Shown: positions 35,175 through 44,762 of the stretch, in pieces | Numbering within the stretch: the first letter of the stretch is position 1 | Layout of the letters: each line of letters starts with the position of its first letter | Origin: Streptomyces sp. Ru62 | Lineage (GTDB): Bacteria > Actinomycetota > Actinomycetes > Streptomycetales > Streptomycetaceae | Assembly (NCBI RefSeq): GCF_002920615.1 | Contig: NZ_PQSU01000003.1 | Span: 330,771 to 394,770 of the forward strand | Length of the DNA stretch: 64,000 nucleotides | Reading direction: 5' to 3' | Translations under genes and position numbers: made by a program | Notes under the pieces: model-generated | What the model was told of the DNA's origin: nothing | The model's database searches: none | Seen by the model: only the letters and a program-made list of their open reading frames with translations

Positions 35175-36172
35175 GTGACGCTCACCCTTCTCGCCGCACG
35201 GGCGGCCAGTGGGCCGAGGGCCGCTGTGATCAGGGCGGTCGCACCGGCTCCGGCGCGCGCGGCGAGGGCGGCCTGGAGAGGGATGGTGGCGCGGATGCCG
35301 GCGCCGACCGCGCGCTGGGTGAGCGGGGGCGACGGGTTGAGGGACGCGTGGAGGTAGGGGCGGGCCGTGGTCCGGGCGTAGCCGAGGGCGAGCGCGGTGG
35401 TGAGCGGACGGTCGGGCAGCAGCCGGGTCACCGCACCGGTGGCGGCCAGCGCGGCGAGCGGGGCGAGCGGAGAGCCGCCGCGGGTCTCCTGGCGCGAGAC
35501 GGCCGTGACCGCGAGCGTGTGGGTGCCGAGCAGGGCCGCCGACGACAGGGCCGGCCGGACCCGCCCGGCACCGGCGGCGGCGCCGAGCAGCAGGTCCAGG
35601 GCGCGGGCGGCGGCCATCGCGGCGGGGCCGGCCGGGGTCCGCTTGAGCAGGAGGTCGTACGACCACACCGTGGCCGCGAGCGGGGTGGCGACCGCCAGCG
35701 CCGGCCGCCCCGCGCGGGCGGCCAGGGCGAGCCCGGCGGCCGTGAGGGCACAGGCCGCGGTGAGGGCGGCGGCGGGCCGGATCCTGCCGGACGGCAGGGG
35801 CCGGTGCGGGCGCTCCACGGCGTCCTCGGCGCGGTCGGCCCAGTCGTTCAGCGCCATCCCGGCCTCGTACAGGCACACCGACGCACCGATGGCGAGCAGG
35901 CTCCCGCGCCCCGGCCGGGCGCCCACGGCCGCCGCTCCGGCGAGCGCGTCCCCGGGAACGGTGAACAGGGCGGGCAACCGCAGCAGTTCGGCCCACGCCC
36001 GTACCCGACCGCCGGGCCGCGAGCGACCGGGGGAGCACGCCACCCGGCTGCGCGACCTGCTCGGCGCCGGTCCGCCGGGTCCGTGGGGCGTGTGGCCGTG
36101 GGGTGCGCTCGGTGCCGGTCCGCCGGGCTTGTGCGGGACGTGGCTGTAGGTGTCGCTCGGTGCCGCGCTCAC
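35171..36172 (-). CDS. eboC: UbiA family prenyltransferase (EboC-type)
   Basis: A 333-aa integral membrane prenyltransferase. The Mg-diphosphate motif is NDWADRAEDAVERPHRPLPSG (NDxxDxxxD) and the second Asp motif is likely WSYDLLLKRTP; eight or nine membrane helices follow. The first ~60 residues are a Pro/Gly/His-rich extension with a repeated GGPAPS motif, longer than in usual family members. GTG 36170-36172 overlaps the MIPS stop (GTGA). As EboC, it would attach an isoprenoid chain to a polar acceptor; the MIPS gene before it suggests that the acceptor could be an inositol derivative (inference). Confidence 0.88.
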   Translation of the reverse strand: MSAAPSDTYSHVPHKPGGPAPSAPHGHTPHGPGGPAPSRSRSRVACSPGRSRPGGRVRAWAELLRLPALFTVPGDALAGAAAVGARPGRGSLLAIGASVCLYEAGMALNDWADRAEDAVERPHRPLPSGRIRPAAALTAACALTAAGLALAARAGRPALAVATPLAATVWSYDLLLKRTPAGPAAMAAARALDLLLGAAAGAGRVRPALSSAALLGTHTLAVTAVSRQETRGGSPLAPLAALAATGAVTRLLPDRPLTTALALGYARTTARPYLHASLNPSPPLTQRAVGAGIRATIPLQAALAARAGAGATALITAALGPLAARAARRVSVT

Positions 36173-37293
36173 TCGGCGTCTCCCAGTTCGTGGGCGAAGT
36201 GCAGGAGCGCGGTGTACTGGTCGGCGAGGGCCGCCGGGGCGGTGCCCATCGGGTCCTTGAAGTAGAAGGACAGGGCGGTGAGCGGGCCGGTGCGGCCGGT
36301 CTCGTGGGCGCGGGCCGTCAGCCGGGCCAGGTCCAGGACCAGCGGTGCCGCCAGGGCAGAGTCGCAGCCCTGCCAGATGGTCTGCAGCACCATGCGGGTG
36401 CCGAGGAAGCCGTCGAAGGCGATGTGGTCCCACGCGGTCTTCCAGTCGCCGAGCGCCGGTACGTCGTCGATGTGGACCTCGCCCTCGGGGACCGTGCCGA
36501 GGGTGTCGGCGAGGACGCGCTCCTTGCCGGCGTTCTTCGCCGCCGCGGCGGCCGGGTCGGCGAGGGCGGCGCCGTCCCCGCCGCCGAGGAGATTCGTTCC
36601 GGACCAGGCCCGTACGTCCAGCGCCCGCTGGGCGAACATCGGCCCGAGGGCGGAACGCAGCAGCGTCTGCCCGGTCTTGCCGTCACGGCCGGCGTACGGC
36701 AGCCCGCTGGAGGCCGCGGGGCCGGCGAGCGCGGGGTGGTGCAGCCCGGTCGAGGGGGTGAAGTTGACGTACGGGCAGCCGGCGCGCAGGGCGGCCGCCG
36801 CGTAGAGGGAGCTGGGCGGGAGGTCCGTACCGGTCGCGGCCGGTTCCGTGGAGGCGACGTTCACCACCACCGCGCGGGCCAGACCGTGCCGTCGGACGAA
36901 GCCGCGCAGGTCCTCGGTGAAGGCGGCGATCAGTTCCTCGACGGTGCGGGTGTCGCCGGGGAGGGGACCACCGGTCCTGATCTCCCGGTCCGCGGCGGCG
37001 AGTTCGGCGGCGACGGCCGTGGGGAGGCCGGGCGGGAGGACCCCGCCGGCGGCGAGTTGTTCGGCGCGCTTGGGCAGCGGGCAGTCCGTGGTGTCATGGC
37101 CGCCGAAGACCAGGGACGACAACGCGGGCAGGCCGCTGCCGGCGAACGCCGGGCCCTCGGTGACCAGGCCCGTCGGCCGGTGCAGGCCCGCCGTCAGCGC
37201 GGCGCAGCCCGCGACCACGGTGGTGGCGACGGAGCCGCGGGCCCCGATCAGCCAGACGCCGACACGCGGGGAACGGGCGGGGGGCGCGGACAT
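36169..37293 (-). CDS. myo-Inositol-1-phosphate synthase-like protein
   Basis: A 374-aa NAD-dependent cyclase of the inositol-3-phosphate synthase family, which turns glucose 6-phosphate into inositol 3-phosphate. N-terminal Rossmann glycine loop in GVWLIGARGSVATTV; further marks are NVASTEP, YVNFTPSTG, GRDGKTGQTLLRSALGPMF, LGGGDGAAL and SFYFKDPMG. ATG 37291-37293 with AAGGAGG upstream. First gene of the ebo-type operon, where cyanobacterial operons instead carry EboD, a dehydroquinate-synthase-like cyclase. Distinct from housekeeping Ino1 by its operon, so a pathway-specific role is inferred. Confidence 0.87.
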   Translation of the reverse strand: MSAPPARSPRVGVWLIGARGSVATTVVAGCAALTAGLHRPTGLVTEGPAFAGSGLPALSSLVFGGHDTTDCPLPKRAEQLAAGGVLPPGLPTAVAAELAAADREIRTGGPLPGDTRTVEELIAAFTEDLRGFVRRHGLARAVVVNVASTEPAATGTDLPPSSLYAAAALRAGCPYVNFTPSTGLHHPALAGPAASSGLPYAGRDGKTGQTLLRSALGPMFAQRALDVRAWSGTNLLGGGDGAALADPAAAAAKNAGKERVLADTLGTVPEGEVHIDDVPALGDWKTAWDHIAFDGFLGTRMVLQTIWQGCDSALAAPLVLDLARLTARAHETGRTGPLTALSFYFKDPMGTAPAALADQYTALLHFAHELGDAE

Positions 37294-37378
37294 GGGCAGC
37301 CTCCTTGACGAGCGCGGACACCGGGAGCGGTGGGGGATGACGCCGTACGTGGGGGGTTCGGGCGTGCGGAGGTGGTGA

Positions 37379-37412
37379 CGGCGGGCGGGAGTCCGGCGTC
37401 TCCCGCCCGCCG
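37379..37412 (-). terminator. Terminator between ThuA-DUF1080 gene and ebo-type operon
   Basis: A perfect 13-bp stem (arms 37379-37391 and 37400-37412, core GGCGGGCGGGAG) with an 8-nt loop lies 4 bp beyond the stop of the minus-strand ThuA gene. It should separate the two transcripts and put the ebo-type promoter within 37294-37378. Confidence 0.75.
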
Positions 37413-37416
37413 CCGT

Positions 37417-38736
37417 TCAGTGGCCCTTGGCGGGCAGTTCCCTGATCCGGATGTCGCGGAAGGACACCTCGTCACCGGCTCCGTGGTTCTGGATGCCGAT
37501 GTGTCCGTCGGTGAGGCTCCGGGCCGGATCGGTGTTGGTGAAATCGTTGATCTTCACGCCGTTGAGCCAGATGCGGAGGCGTTCGCCCTCGACCCGGATC
37601 TCGTACGTGTTCCACTCCCCCGGCGGGTTCAGCGCACGGTCGCGCTTCTTCAGGTCGGCGGAGCGGAAGCCGTAGACGGACCCGGTGGTCTTCTCCGGGA
37701 CGTCGGTGGCGTCGATCTGGATCTCGTAGCCGTTGTCCACGGCCGACCACGGGTCGTCCGAGGGCGGGAAGCCCACGAACACGCCCGAGTTGTCGTCACC
37801 GGACATCTTCCAGTCGAGCTTCAGGGAGTACGACCCGAAGCTCCGGCCGGCGTACCAGAGCAGGCCCATCCCGCCGGACGAGGTGAGCGTGCCGTCGTCG
37901 GACAGGGTGAAGGAGCCGGGGCCCGCCTGCCGCCAGCCGTCGAGCGAGTCACCGTCGAACAGGCTGGTGTATCCGCTCTCCGGCCGGCAGTCGGCCTGGA
38001 CGGCGCCGATCGCGTACCGGATCCCGCCCAGCAGGTGCCGGCGGAACTCCGGGTCGGCGTACGACTCCTTGGTGTGGCCGCCGCCGGTGTAGAAGGCCCG
38101 GCCGCCCTGGTACTCCTGGCACCAGGCGATCGGATGGTCGCCGTTCATGGTGCCGCCGGTGTACGACGACTCGTCGAGCGAGGCGAGGACGTGGGCCCGG
38201 TCCCGGGGGTTGGAGCGGTAGTTGTACCACTCGTCGGTCCGGTTCCAGGTCCGCGCCAGCCCGGACGTCGCCGGGTGGGCGCGGTCCTCGACCCGCACGG
38301 TGGCCGGCTGGATCGCCGGGTGCGACTGGAAGTACGCGCCGGCGAGGCCGCCGTAGAACGCCCAGTCGTACTCGGTGTCTGCCGCCGCGTGGATGCCGAC
38401 GTAGCCGCCGCCGTGGTGGACGTAGTCCTCGAACGCCGCCTGCTGGGCGCTGTCCAGGACGTCCCCGGTGGTCGACAGGAACACCACGGCGTCGTAGCGC
38501 CGCAGGGTGGACAGGGTGAACGCGCCCGCGTCCTCGGTGGCGTCGACCGCGAAGCCGCCGCTCTCGCCGAGCTGCCGTACCGCGGCGACGCCCTCGGGGA
38601 TCGAGTCGTGCCGGAAGCCGGCCGTCTTGGAGAAGACCAGCACCCGCTTGCCGTCGTCCGTGTCGTGCGACGCGGCCGGTGCCGAGGCGCAGCCGAGGAG
38701 CAGCGCGGCCGTCGCGACGGCGGTCACTGTGCGCAT
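37417..38736 (-). CDS. Lipoprotein with ThuA and DUF1080 (3-keto-glycoside hydrolase-like) domains
   Basis: A 439-aa lipoprotein: signal with lipobox LLGC (C16). Residues ~30-250 are a ThuA-like glutamine-amidotransferase fold domain (VLVFSKTAGFRHDSIPEG, VFLSTTGDVL, YVGIHAAADTEYDW, FYTGGGHTKESY). Residues ~255-439 are DUF1080, a concanavalin-like lectin fold (YTSLFDGDSLDGWRQ, GSYSLKLDWKMSGDDNSGVFVGFPP, NGYEIQID, WNTYEIRVEGERLRIWLNG). DUF1080 members act on 3-keto-glycosides, and ThuA is tied to trehalose use. Only 12 bp after the PQQ-type dehydrogenase gene. Fits outer-face processing of an oxidised sugar. Confidence 0.87.
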   Translation of the reverse strand: MRTVTAVATAALLLGCASAPAASHDTDDGKRVLVFSKTAGFRHDSIPEGVAAVRQLGESGGFAVDATEDAGAFTLSTLRRYDAVVFLSTTGDVLDSAQQAAFEDYVHHGGGYVGIHAAADTEYDWAFYGGLAGAYFQSHPAIQPATVRVEDRAHPATSGLARTWNRTDEWYNYRSNPRDRAHVLASLDESSYTGGTMNGDHPIAWCQEYQGGRAFYTGGGHTKESYADPEFRRHLLGGIRYAIGAVQADCRPESGYTSLFDGDSLDGWRQAGPGSFTLSDDGTLTSSGGMGLLWYAGRSFGSYSLKLDWKMSGDDNSGVFVGFPPSDDPWSAVDNGYEIQIDATDVPEKTTGSVYGFRSADLKKRDRALNPPGEWNTYEIRVEGERLRIWLNGVKINDFTNTDPARSLTDGHIGIQNHGAGDEVSFRDIRIRELPAKGH

Positions 38737-38748
38737 GTGCCTCTCCTC

Positions 38749-41235
38749 TCAGCCGGTGGTGAAGGTGAAGTCGTCGACGTCGAACAGGGCTCCGCTGCCG
38801 CCCTTGAACACCAGGTAGAGGGTGGTGGTGCCGCGCGGGGCGCGGGACAGGTCGGCCTGGACGTCCTGGAAGGTCTCCCAGCCGCCGGTCACCGGCACGG
38901 TCGCCTTGCCGAGCAGGGTGCCGCTCGCCGAGCCGGCCCGGACCTCCAGGGTGCCGCCCGCGCCGCCGGAGGAGACGCGCGCGGTGATCTTCTTGGCGTT
39001 CTCCAGGACGTACGGCGTGAAGGAGATCCAGTCGCCGTTGTCGATGTCGCCGACGGTCCTGCCGCCGTGTGCCGTGTCCTTGGCGATCACCGAGACGCCG
39101 GAGCTGTTGCCGAAGTGCTCGGCCTGGCGGTGGCGGGGCTGGAGGACGCTCTGGTCGTGCGAGGTGAGCGCGGCCTGGCCGCCGCCCCCGTTGTCGGTGT
39201 ACTCGGCGTTCAGCACGCCGAAGATGTTGGCGTCCTCGTCGTGGCCGCCGTCGGCGCTGGTCTGGATGGTGCCGGAGCAGCCGGTGGCCGAGGTGAGCGG
39301 GTGGCCGTGGGTGTCGTGGCCGAGGACGAAGGTGACCTTGACCTTGGCGCAGTCGATCCGGCGGCCGTCCTCGGGGTCGGTCACCTTCACCGTGAAGGGG
39401 ACGGCGTCACCGAAGCTGAACAGCTGCCCGTCCTTCGGGGTCTGGAGCACCACGGTGGGCGCGGTGTTGCCGACGACGATCTGCACGCTGGCGCCGCCGG
39501 TGCGGCCCGAGGGGTCCTTCGCGGTCACGGTCGCCGTGTAGGTGCCGTTCTTGCGGTAGGTGTGCGCGGGGTTCGCGTCGGTCGACCGCGTCCCGTCGCC
39601 GAAGTCCCAGCTGTAGGTGAGAGCGTCGCCGTCCTGGTCGCTCGTGCCCGCCGAGGAGAACTGGACCTTCAGCGGCGCCTGGCCGGAGGTGCGGCTCGCC
39701 GCGGCCTGGGCGACGGGCGAGTGGCCGTCGGTGGCGTTCTCGATGCGGTACAGCGCCGAGTTCTCGTCGCCGCCGAACCAGGAGACGCCGTAGTCGAGGA
39801 CGTACAGCGCGCCGTCGGGGCCGAACGCCATGTCCATCACCTGGGTGCCGGTCCAGGGCACGTCGTTGATGGACTGCACGGTGCCGTCCGCGTCGCTGCT
39901 GATGCGCTTGATCCAGCGGCGGCCGAACTCACCGGCGAAGAAATCGCCGTCGTAGGCCTCGGGGAACTTGACCGGCGAGTCGAGCGCGGGGTCGTAGTGG
40001 TAGACCGGGCCGCCCATCGGGGACTCGGAGCCGTCACCGAACTCGGGCACGGAGGGACCGTTGTACGGGATCCAGGCGGGCTGGGCCGGCGGCAGGTCGG
40101 TCAGGCCGGTGTTGTGCGGGGAGGTGTTCTTCGGAGCCGAGCAGTCGAAGGAGGCACCGGACGTCTTGGTCGCGAAGTCGTAGTCGACGTAGGCGTCGTT
40201 GGCGCCGGTGCAGTACGGCCAGCCGAAGTTGCCCGGCTTGGTCACCCGGGCGAACTCGACCTGTCCGGCCGGGCCGCGCCCCGGGTCGGCGGCGCCGGCG
40301 TCGGGGCCGTAGTCGCCGACGTAGAGGATGCCGGTCTCCTTGTCGACGCTGAACCGGAACGGGTTGCGGAAGCCCATCGCGTAGATCTCGGGCCGGGTCT
40401 TGTCCGTGCCGGGCGGGAAGAGGTTGCCGTCGGGGATGGAGTAGGAGCCGTCGGCGTCGACCTTGATGCGCAGGATCTTGCCGCGCAGGTCGTTGGTGTT
40501 GCCGGAGGTGCGCTGGGCGTCGAAGCCCGGGTTGCGGTCCGCGCGCTCGTCGATCGGGGTGTAGCCGTCCGACTGGAAGGGGTTGGTGTCGTCGCCCGTC
40601 GACAGGTAGAGGTTGCCGGCCGCGTCGAAGTCGATGTCACCGCCGACGTGGCAGCACAGGCCGCGGGTGGTGGGCACGTCCAGGATCTTCTTCTCGCTGG
40701 CCGTGTCCAGGGTGCCGTCGGTGTTGAGCACGAACCGGGAGAGGCGGTTGACGCCGTCGAAGGGGGCGAAGTCGGCGGCGGTGCCGGTCTCGGGCGCGTC
40801 ACCCGCCGGGGTGTTCAGCGGGGGCGCGTAGTAGAGGTAGATGAACCGGTTCGTCGCGAAGTCGGGGTCGACGCCGACGCCTTGCAGGCCCTCCTCGTCG
40901 TGGGAGTACACGGCGAGCTTGCCGGCGATCTTGGTGTTGCCGGCCGCGTCCGTCAGACGCAGCTCGCCGTCGCGGGAGGTGTGCAGGACCGAGCGGTCCG
41001 GGAGGACGGCGAGCGACATCGGCTCCCCGGTCTCCGCCTCGCCCTTGGCGAGGGTGACCTGCTGGAAGTCCTCGGCCGCCGCGGCCGGGTCCTGGTCGGC
41101 GACGGCTGCGCCGGCCTGGGGAGAGGTGAGGGTGAGGGTGGCGCCCGCGAGGAGGGCGCCGCCGAACAGGGCGAGCGCCTTGCGCAGGCGTGGTCTGCGG
41201 GTTCCGATGCGGGTGGTGCGGTCGTTCCCGTGCAC
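38749..41235 (-). CDS. Secreted PQQ-dependent sugar dehydrogenase-like protein with PKD and CBM6 modules
   Basis: An 828-aa exported enzyme. Signal peptide (RRPRLRKALALFGGALLAGATL), then a six-bladed GSDH/PQQ-type beta-propeller (~50-490; RSVLHTSRDGELRL, DEEGLQGVGVDPDF, LCCHVGGDIDFDAAGNLYLSTGDDTNP, NPFRFSVDKETGILYVGDYG), a PKD domain (~500-590; YSWDFGDGTRSTDANPAHTY) and a C-terminal carbohydrate-binding CBM6-like domain (~690-828). It would oxidise a sugar at the cell surface with PQQ as cofactor. GTG 41233-41235 with GGAGG upstream. PQQ biosynthesis genes are not in the window. Followed by the ThuA-DUF1080 gene. Confidence 0.87.
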   Translation of the reverse strand: MHGNDRTTRIGTRRPRLRKALALFGGALLAGATLTLTSPQAGAAVADQDPAAAAEDFQQVTLAKGEAETGEPMSLAVLPDRSVLHTSRDGELRLTDAAGNTKIAGKLAVYSHDEEGLQGVGVDPDFATNRFIYLYYAPPLNTPAGDAPETGTAADFAPFDGVNRLSRFVLNTDGTLDTASEKKILDVPTTRGLCCHVGGDIDFDAAGNLYLSTGDDTNPFQSDGYTPIDERADRNPGFDAQRTSGNTNDLRGKILRIKVDADGSYSIPDGNLFPPGTDKTRPEIYAMGFRNPFRFSVDKETGILYVGDYGPDAGAADPGRGPAGQVEFARVTKPGNFGWPYCTGANDAYVDYDFATKTSGASFDCSAPKNTSPHNTGLTDLPPAQPAWIPYNGPSVPEFGDGSESPMGGPVYHYDPALDSPVKFPEAYDGDFFAGEFGRRWIKRISSDADGTVQSINDVPWTGTQVMDMAFGPDGALYVLDYGVSWFGGDENSALYRIENATDGHSPVAQAAASRTSGQAPLKVQFSSAGTSDQDGDALTYSWDFGDGTRSTDANPAHTYRKNGTYTATVTAKDPSGRTGGASVQIVVGNTAPTVVLQTPKDGQLFSFGDAVPFTVKVTDPEDGRRIDCAKVKVTFVLGHDTHGHPLTSATGCSGTIQTSADGGHDEDANIFGVLNAEYTDNGGGGQAALTSHDQSVLQPRHRQAEHFGNSSGVSVIAKDTAHGGRTVGDIDNGDWISFTPYVLENAKKITARVSSGGAGGTLEVRAGSASGTLLGKATVPVTGGWETFQDVQADLSRAPRGTTTLYLVFKGGSGALFDVDDFTFTTG

Positions 41236-41281
41236 GAAAGGCCTCCAGAGTGGGGCTGGTTGTACGGGGCGGGTGGGTACG

Positions 41282-41303
41282 CCGGGACGCGCCGTCGTCC
41301 CGG
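41282..41303 (-). terminator. Hairpin after the TIM-barrel gene
   Basis: An 8-bp perfect stem (CCGGGACG at 41282-41289 and CGTCCCGG at 41296-41303) with a 6-nt loop lies between the isomerase stop and the PQQ dehydrogenase start. It may be a terminator or attenuator. Confidence 0.45.
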
Positions 41304-41329
41304 AGTGGTGAACCGACCGGTGTGAGAGG

Positions 41330-42328
<999 letters not shown>

Positions 42329-42341
42329 GGGGCGGCCTCCT

Positions 42342-43637
42342 TCAGCCCGCGACGGGCGTGTAGACGGAGTTCTTCTCGGCGCTCTCCTCCACCGCCGCCA
42401 GGACGCGCTGCACCTGCAGTCCGTCGGCGAAGGAGGGGTCGGGGCGGGTGCCCGCGGCGATGGCGTGGACCAGGTCGCGGGCCTGGTGGACGAAGGTGTG
42501 CTCGTAGCCGAGGCCGTGGCCCGGCGGCCACCAGGCGTCCAGGTACGGGTGCTCCGGCTCGGTGACGAGGACGCGGCGGAAGCCCGCCTCGGCGCCGGGC
42601 CCGGTGGCGTCGTGGAACCACAGCTCGTTCAGCCGCTCCAGGTCGAAGGCGAGCGAACCGCGCTCCCCGTTGAGCTCGATGCGCAGGGCGTTCTTGCGGC
42701 CGGTGGCGTACCGGGTGGCCTCGAAGGCGGCGAGGGCACCGGAGGCGAACCGGCCGGTGAACACGGCGGCGTCGTCCACGGTGACCGTGCCGGTGCTCAC
42801 GCCGGGGGTGCCCGTCGCGGACCCCGCCGCCAGACCGCGGCTCGGGCCGCCGGGCAGCGGGCGCTCCCGGACGAAGGTCTCCGTGAGCGCCGACACCCCG
42901 GCCAGCGGCTCGCCCGCCAGGTACTGGGCGAGGTCCACGATGTGCGCGCCCAGGTCCCCGAGCGCACCGGAACCGGCGTGTTCCCTGCGCAGCCGCCAGG
43001 TCAGCGGGAAGGCGGGGTCGGCCAGCCAGTCCTGGAGGTACGTGACCCGGACGTGCCGCAGGGTGCCGAGCCGGCCGTCGGCGATCACCCGGCGCGCGAG
43101 CGCGGTCGCGGGCACCCGGCGGTAGTTGAAGCCGACCATCGCCACCTGCCCGCGCCCGTACGCCTCCTCGGCGGCGCGCGTCATGGCCTCCGCCTCGGCG
43201 ACGGTGTTCGCGAGGGGCTTCTCGCACAGCACGTGCTTGCCGGCGGCGAGCGCGGCGACGGCGATCTCGGCATGGCTGTCACCAGGGGTGCAGATGTCCA
43301 CGAGGTCGATGTCGTCCCGGGCGATCAGCGCGCGCCAGTCGGTCTCCACGGCGCCCCAGCCGTGCCGCTCGGCCGCCGCCCGGACGGCGGCGCCGTCCCG
43401 TCCGCAGAGCACGGCCAGCACCGGCCTGCGGGGCAGCTCGAAGACGTGGCCCACGGTACGCCAGCCCTGGGAGTGGGCGGCGCCCATGAAGGCGTAACCG
43501 ACCATGCCGACGCGCAGCGGTGGTCTCCCGGCTCCGGGTGCCGCGTCCGGTGCCGTCCCCGGTGCCGCGTCCGGTGCGGCCCCGGGTGCCGTCTCCGGTG
43601 CGGCCTCGGGGCCGGCTGACTGCTGCGGCTGTTCCAT
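42342..43637 (-). CDS. Gfo/Idh/MocA family sugar dehydrogenase
   Basis: A 431-aa NAD(P)-dependent oxidoreductase. Rossmann loop [20 protein letters not shown] motif in [17 protein letters not shown], and [21 protein letters not shown] with the catalytic-His region. The first ~38 residues are an unusual Ala/Pro/Gly/Thr/Asp repeat ([20 protein letters not shown]) not found in the fold. ATG 43635-43637. Lies between the ABC importer genes and the isomerase, so it probably oxidises the imported sugar or polyol (often at C3). Substrate not determined. Confidence 0.9.
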   Translation of the reverse strand: MEQPQQSAGPEAAPETAPGAAPDAAPGTAPDAAPGAGRPPLRVGMVGYAFMGAAHSQGWRTVGHVFELPRRPVLAVLCGRDGAAVRAAAERHGWGAVETDWRALIARDDIDLVDICTPGDSHAEIAVAALAAGKHVLCEKPLANTVAEAEAMTRAAEEAYGRGQVAMVGFNYRRVPATALARRVIADGRLGTLRHVRVTYLQDWLADPAFPLTWRLRREHAGSGALGDLGAHIVDLAQYLAGEPLAGVSALTETFVRERPLPGGPSRGLAAGSATGTPGVSTGTVTVDDAAVFTGRFASGALAAFEATRYATGRKNALRIELNGERGSLAFDLERLNELWFHDATGPGAEAGFRRVLVTEPEHPYLDAWWPPGHGLGYEHTFVHQARDLVHAIAAGTRPDPSFADGLQVQRVLAAVEESAEKNSVYTPVAG

Positions 43638-43704
43638 GCGCTCGTCCTCCTCGTCGTCGGGGCGCGTTCGTCGTGGCGCGGTGGGGGGTGCGGGCGGGGC
43701 CGGC

Positions 43705-44745
43705 TCAGCGGAAGCCGGTGGACATGTACCGGTCGACGTTGGTCTTGTCGACCACGGCCGAGTAGAGGGTGAGGGACGCCGGGATCTCGAACTCGGCGAG
43801 ACCGCCGATGCCCTTGCCCTGGCCCAGGGCGCGGGCCAGGTCGATGGCGGAGGCCGCCATCGTCGGCGGGTACAGGACGGTCGCCTTGAGCACGCCGTCG
43901 TCCTGCTTGATGGCCTGGAACGCGGAGAGGGCGCCCGCGCCGCCGACCATCAGGAAGTCGTCCCGCCCGGCCTGCTGGATGGCGCGCAGCGCGCCCACGC
44001 CCTGGTCGTCGTCGTGGTTCCACAGGGCGTCGAACTTCCGCTGCGCCTGCAGCAGTTGAGCCATCTTGGCCTGGCCGGACTCGACGGTGAACTCGGCCGC
44101 CTGCCGGGCCACCTTCTTGATGTTCGGGTAGTTCTTCAAGGCGTCGTCGAAGCCCTGGGTGCGCTGCTTGGTCAGCTCCAGGTTGTCCAGGCCGGCGAGT
44201 TCGACGACCCGGGCGTCCGGCTTGTCCTTGAGCTTCTCGCCGATGTAGTGCCCGGCGTTGAGGCCCATGCCGTAGTTGTCGCCGCCGATCCAGCAGCGGT
44301 AGGCCTGCGCCGAGTCGAAGATGCGGTCCAGGTTGACGACCGGGATGCCGGCGCGCATCGCCTTGAGACCGACCTGGGTGAGGGCCTTGCCGTCGGCGGG
44401 CAGCACGACCAGGACGTCGACCTTCTTGTTGATCAGGGTCTCGATCTGGCCGATCTGCTGGGCGGTGTCGTTGGAGCCCTCGGTGATCTCCAGGGTGACG
44501 TCGGAGTACTTCTTCGCCCGGTTCTTGGCGTTGTCGTTGATGGCGTTCAGCCAGCCGTGGTCGGCCTGCGGTCCGGCGAAGCCGATGGTGACGTGCTTGC
44601 CGGGCTTGTCGTCGGCGGCCGGCTGCTCGTTCGCGGCCGTCTTCTCGTCCTTCGTCTCGTTGCTCGTGCAACCTGCGAGGAAGGCACCGGCGGAGACGGC
44701 GGCGGTCCCGAAGAGCAGTCCTCTGCGGCTCGTCAGCTGTGACAT
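43705..44745 (-). CDS. Ribose-type ABC transporter substrate-binding lipoprotein
   Basis: A 346-aa periplasmic-binding-protein-1 fold receptor. Tat-like N-terminus SRRGLLFGTAAVSAGAFLAGC with lipobox LAGC (C26), then ~20 disordered residues, and the two-lobe sugar-binding domain (IGFAGPQADHGWLNAINDNAKN, DVLVVLPADGKALTQVG, GGDNYGMGLNAGHYIGEKL, LWNHDDDQGVGALRAIQQAG). ATG 44743-44745. First gene product used in import of a monosaccharide or polyol with the following permease and ATPase; genes lie upstream in the transcription direction. Confidence 0.9.
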   Translation of the reverse strand: MSQLTSRRGLLFGTAAVSAGAFLAGCTSNETKDEKTAANEQPAADDKPGKHVTIGFAGPQADHGWLNAINDNAKNRAKKYSDVTLEITEGSNDTAQQIGQIETLINKKVDVLVVLPADGKALTQVGLKAMRAGIPVVNLDRIFDSAQAYRCWIGGDNYGMGLNAGHYIGEKLKDKPDARVVELAGLDNLELTKQRTQGFDDALKNYPNIKKVARQAAEFTVESGQAKMAQLLQAQRKFDALWNHDDDQGVGALRAIQQAGRDDFLMVGGAGALSAFQAIKQDDGVLKATVLYPPTMAASAIDLARALGQGKGIGGLAEFEIPASLTLYSAVVDKTNVDRYMSTGFR

Positions 44746-44762
44746 GGTGGTGAACCCTTTCC

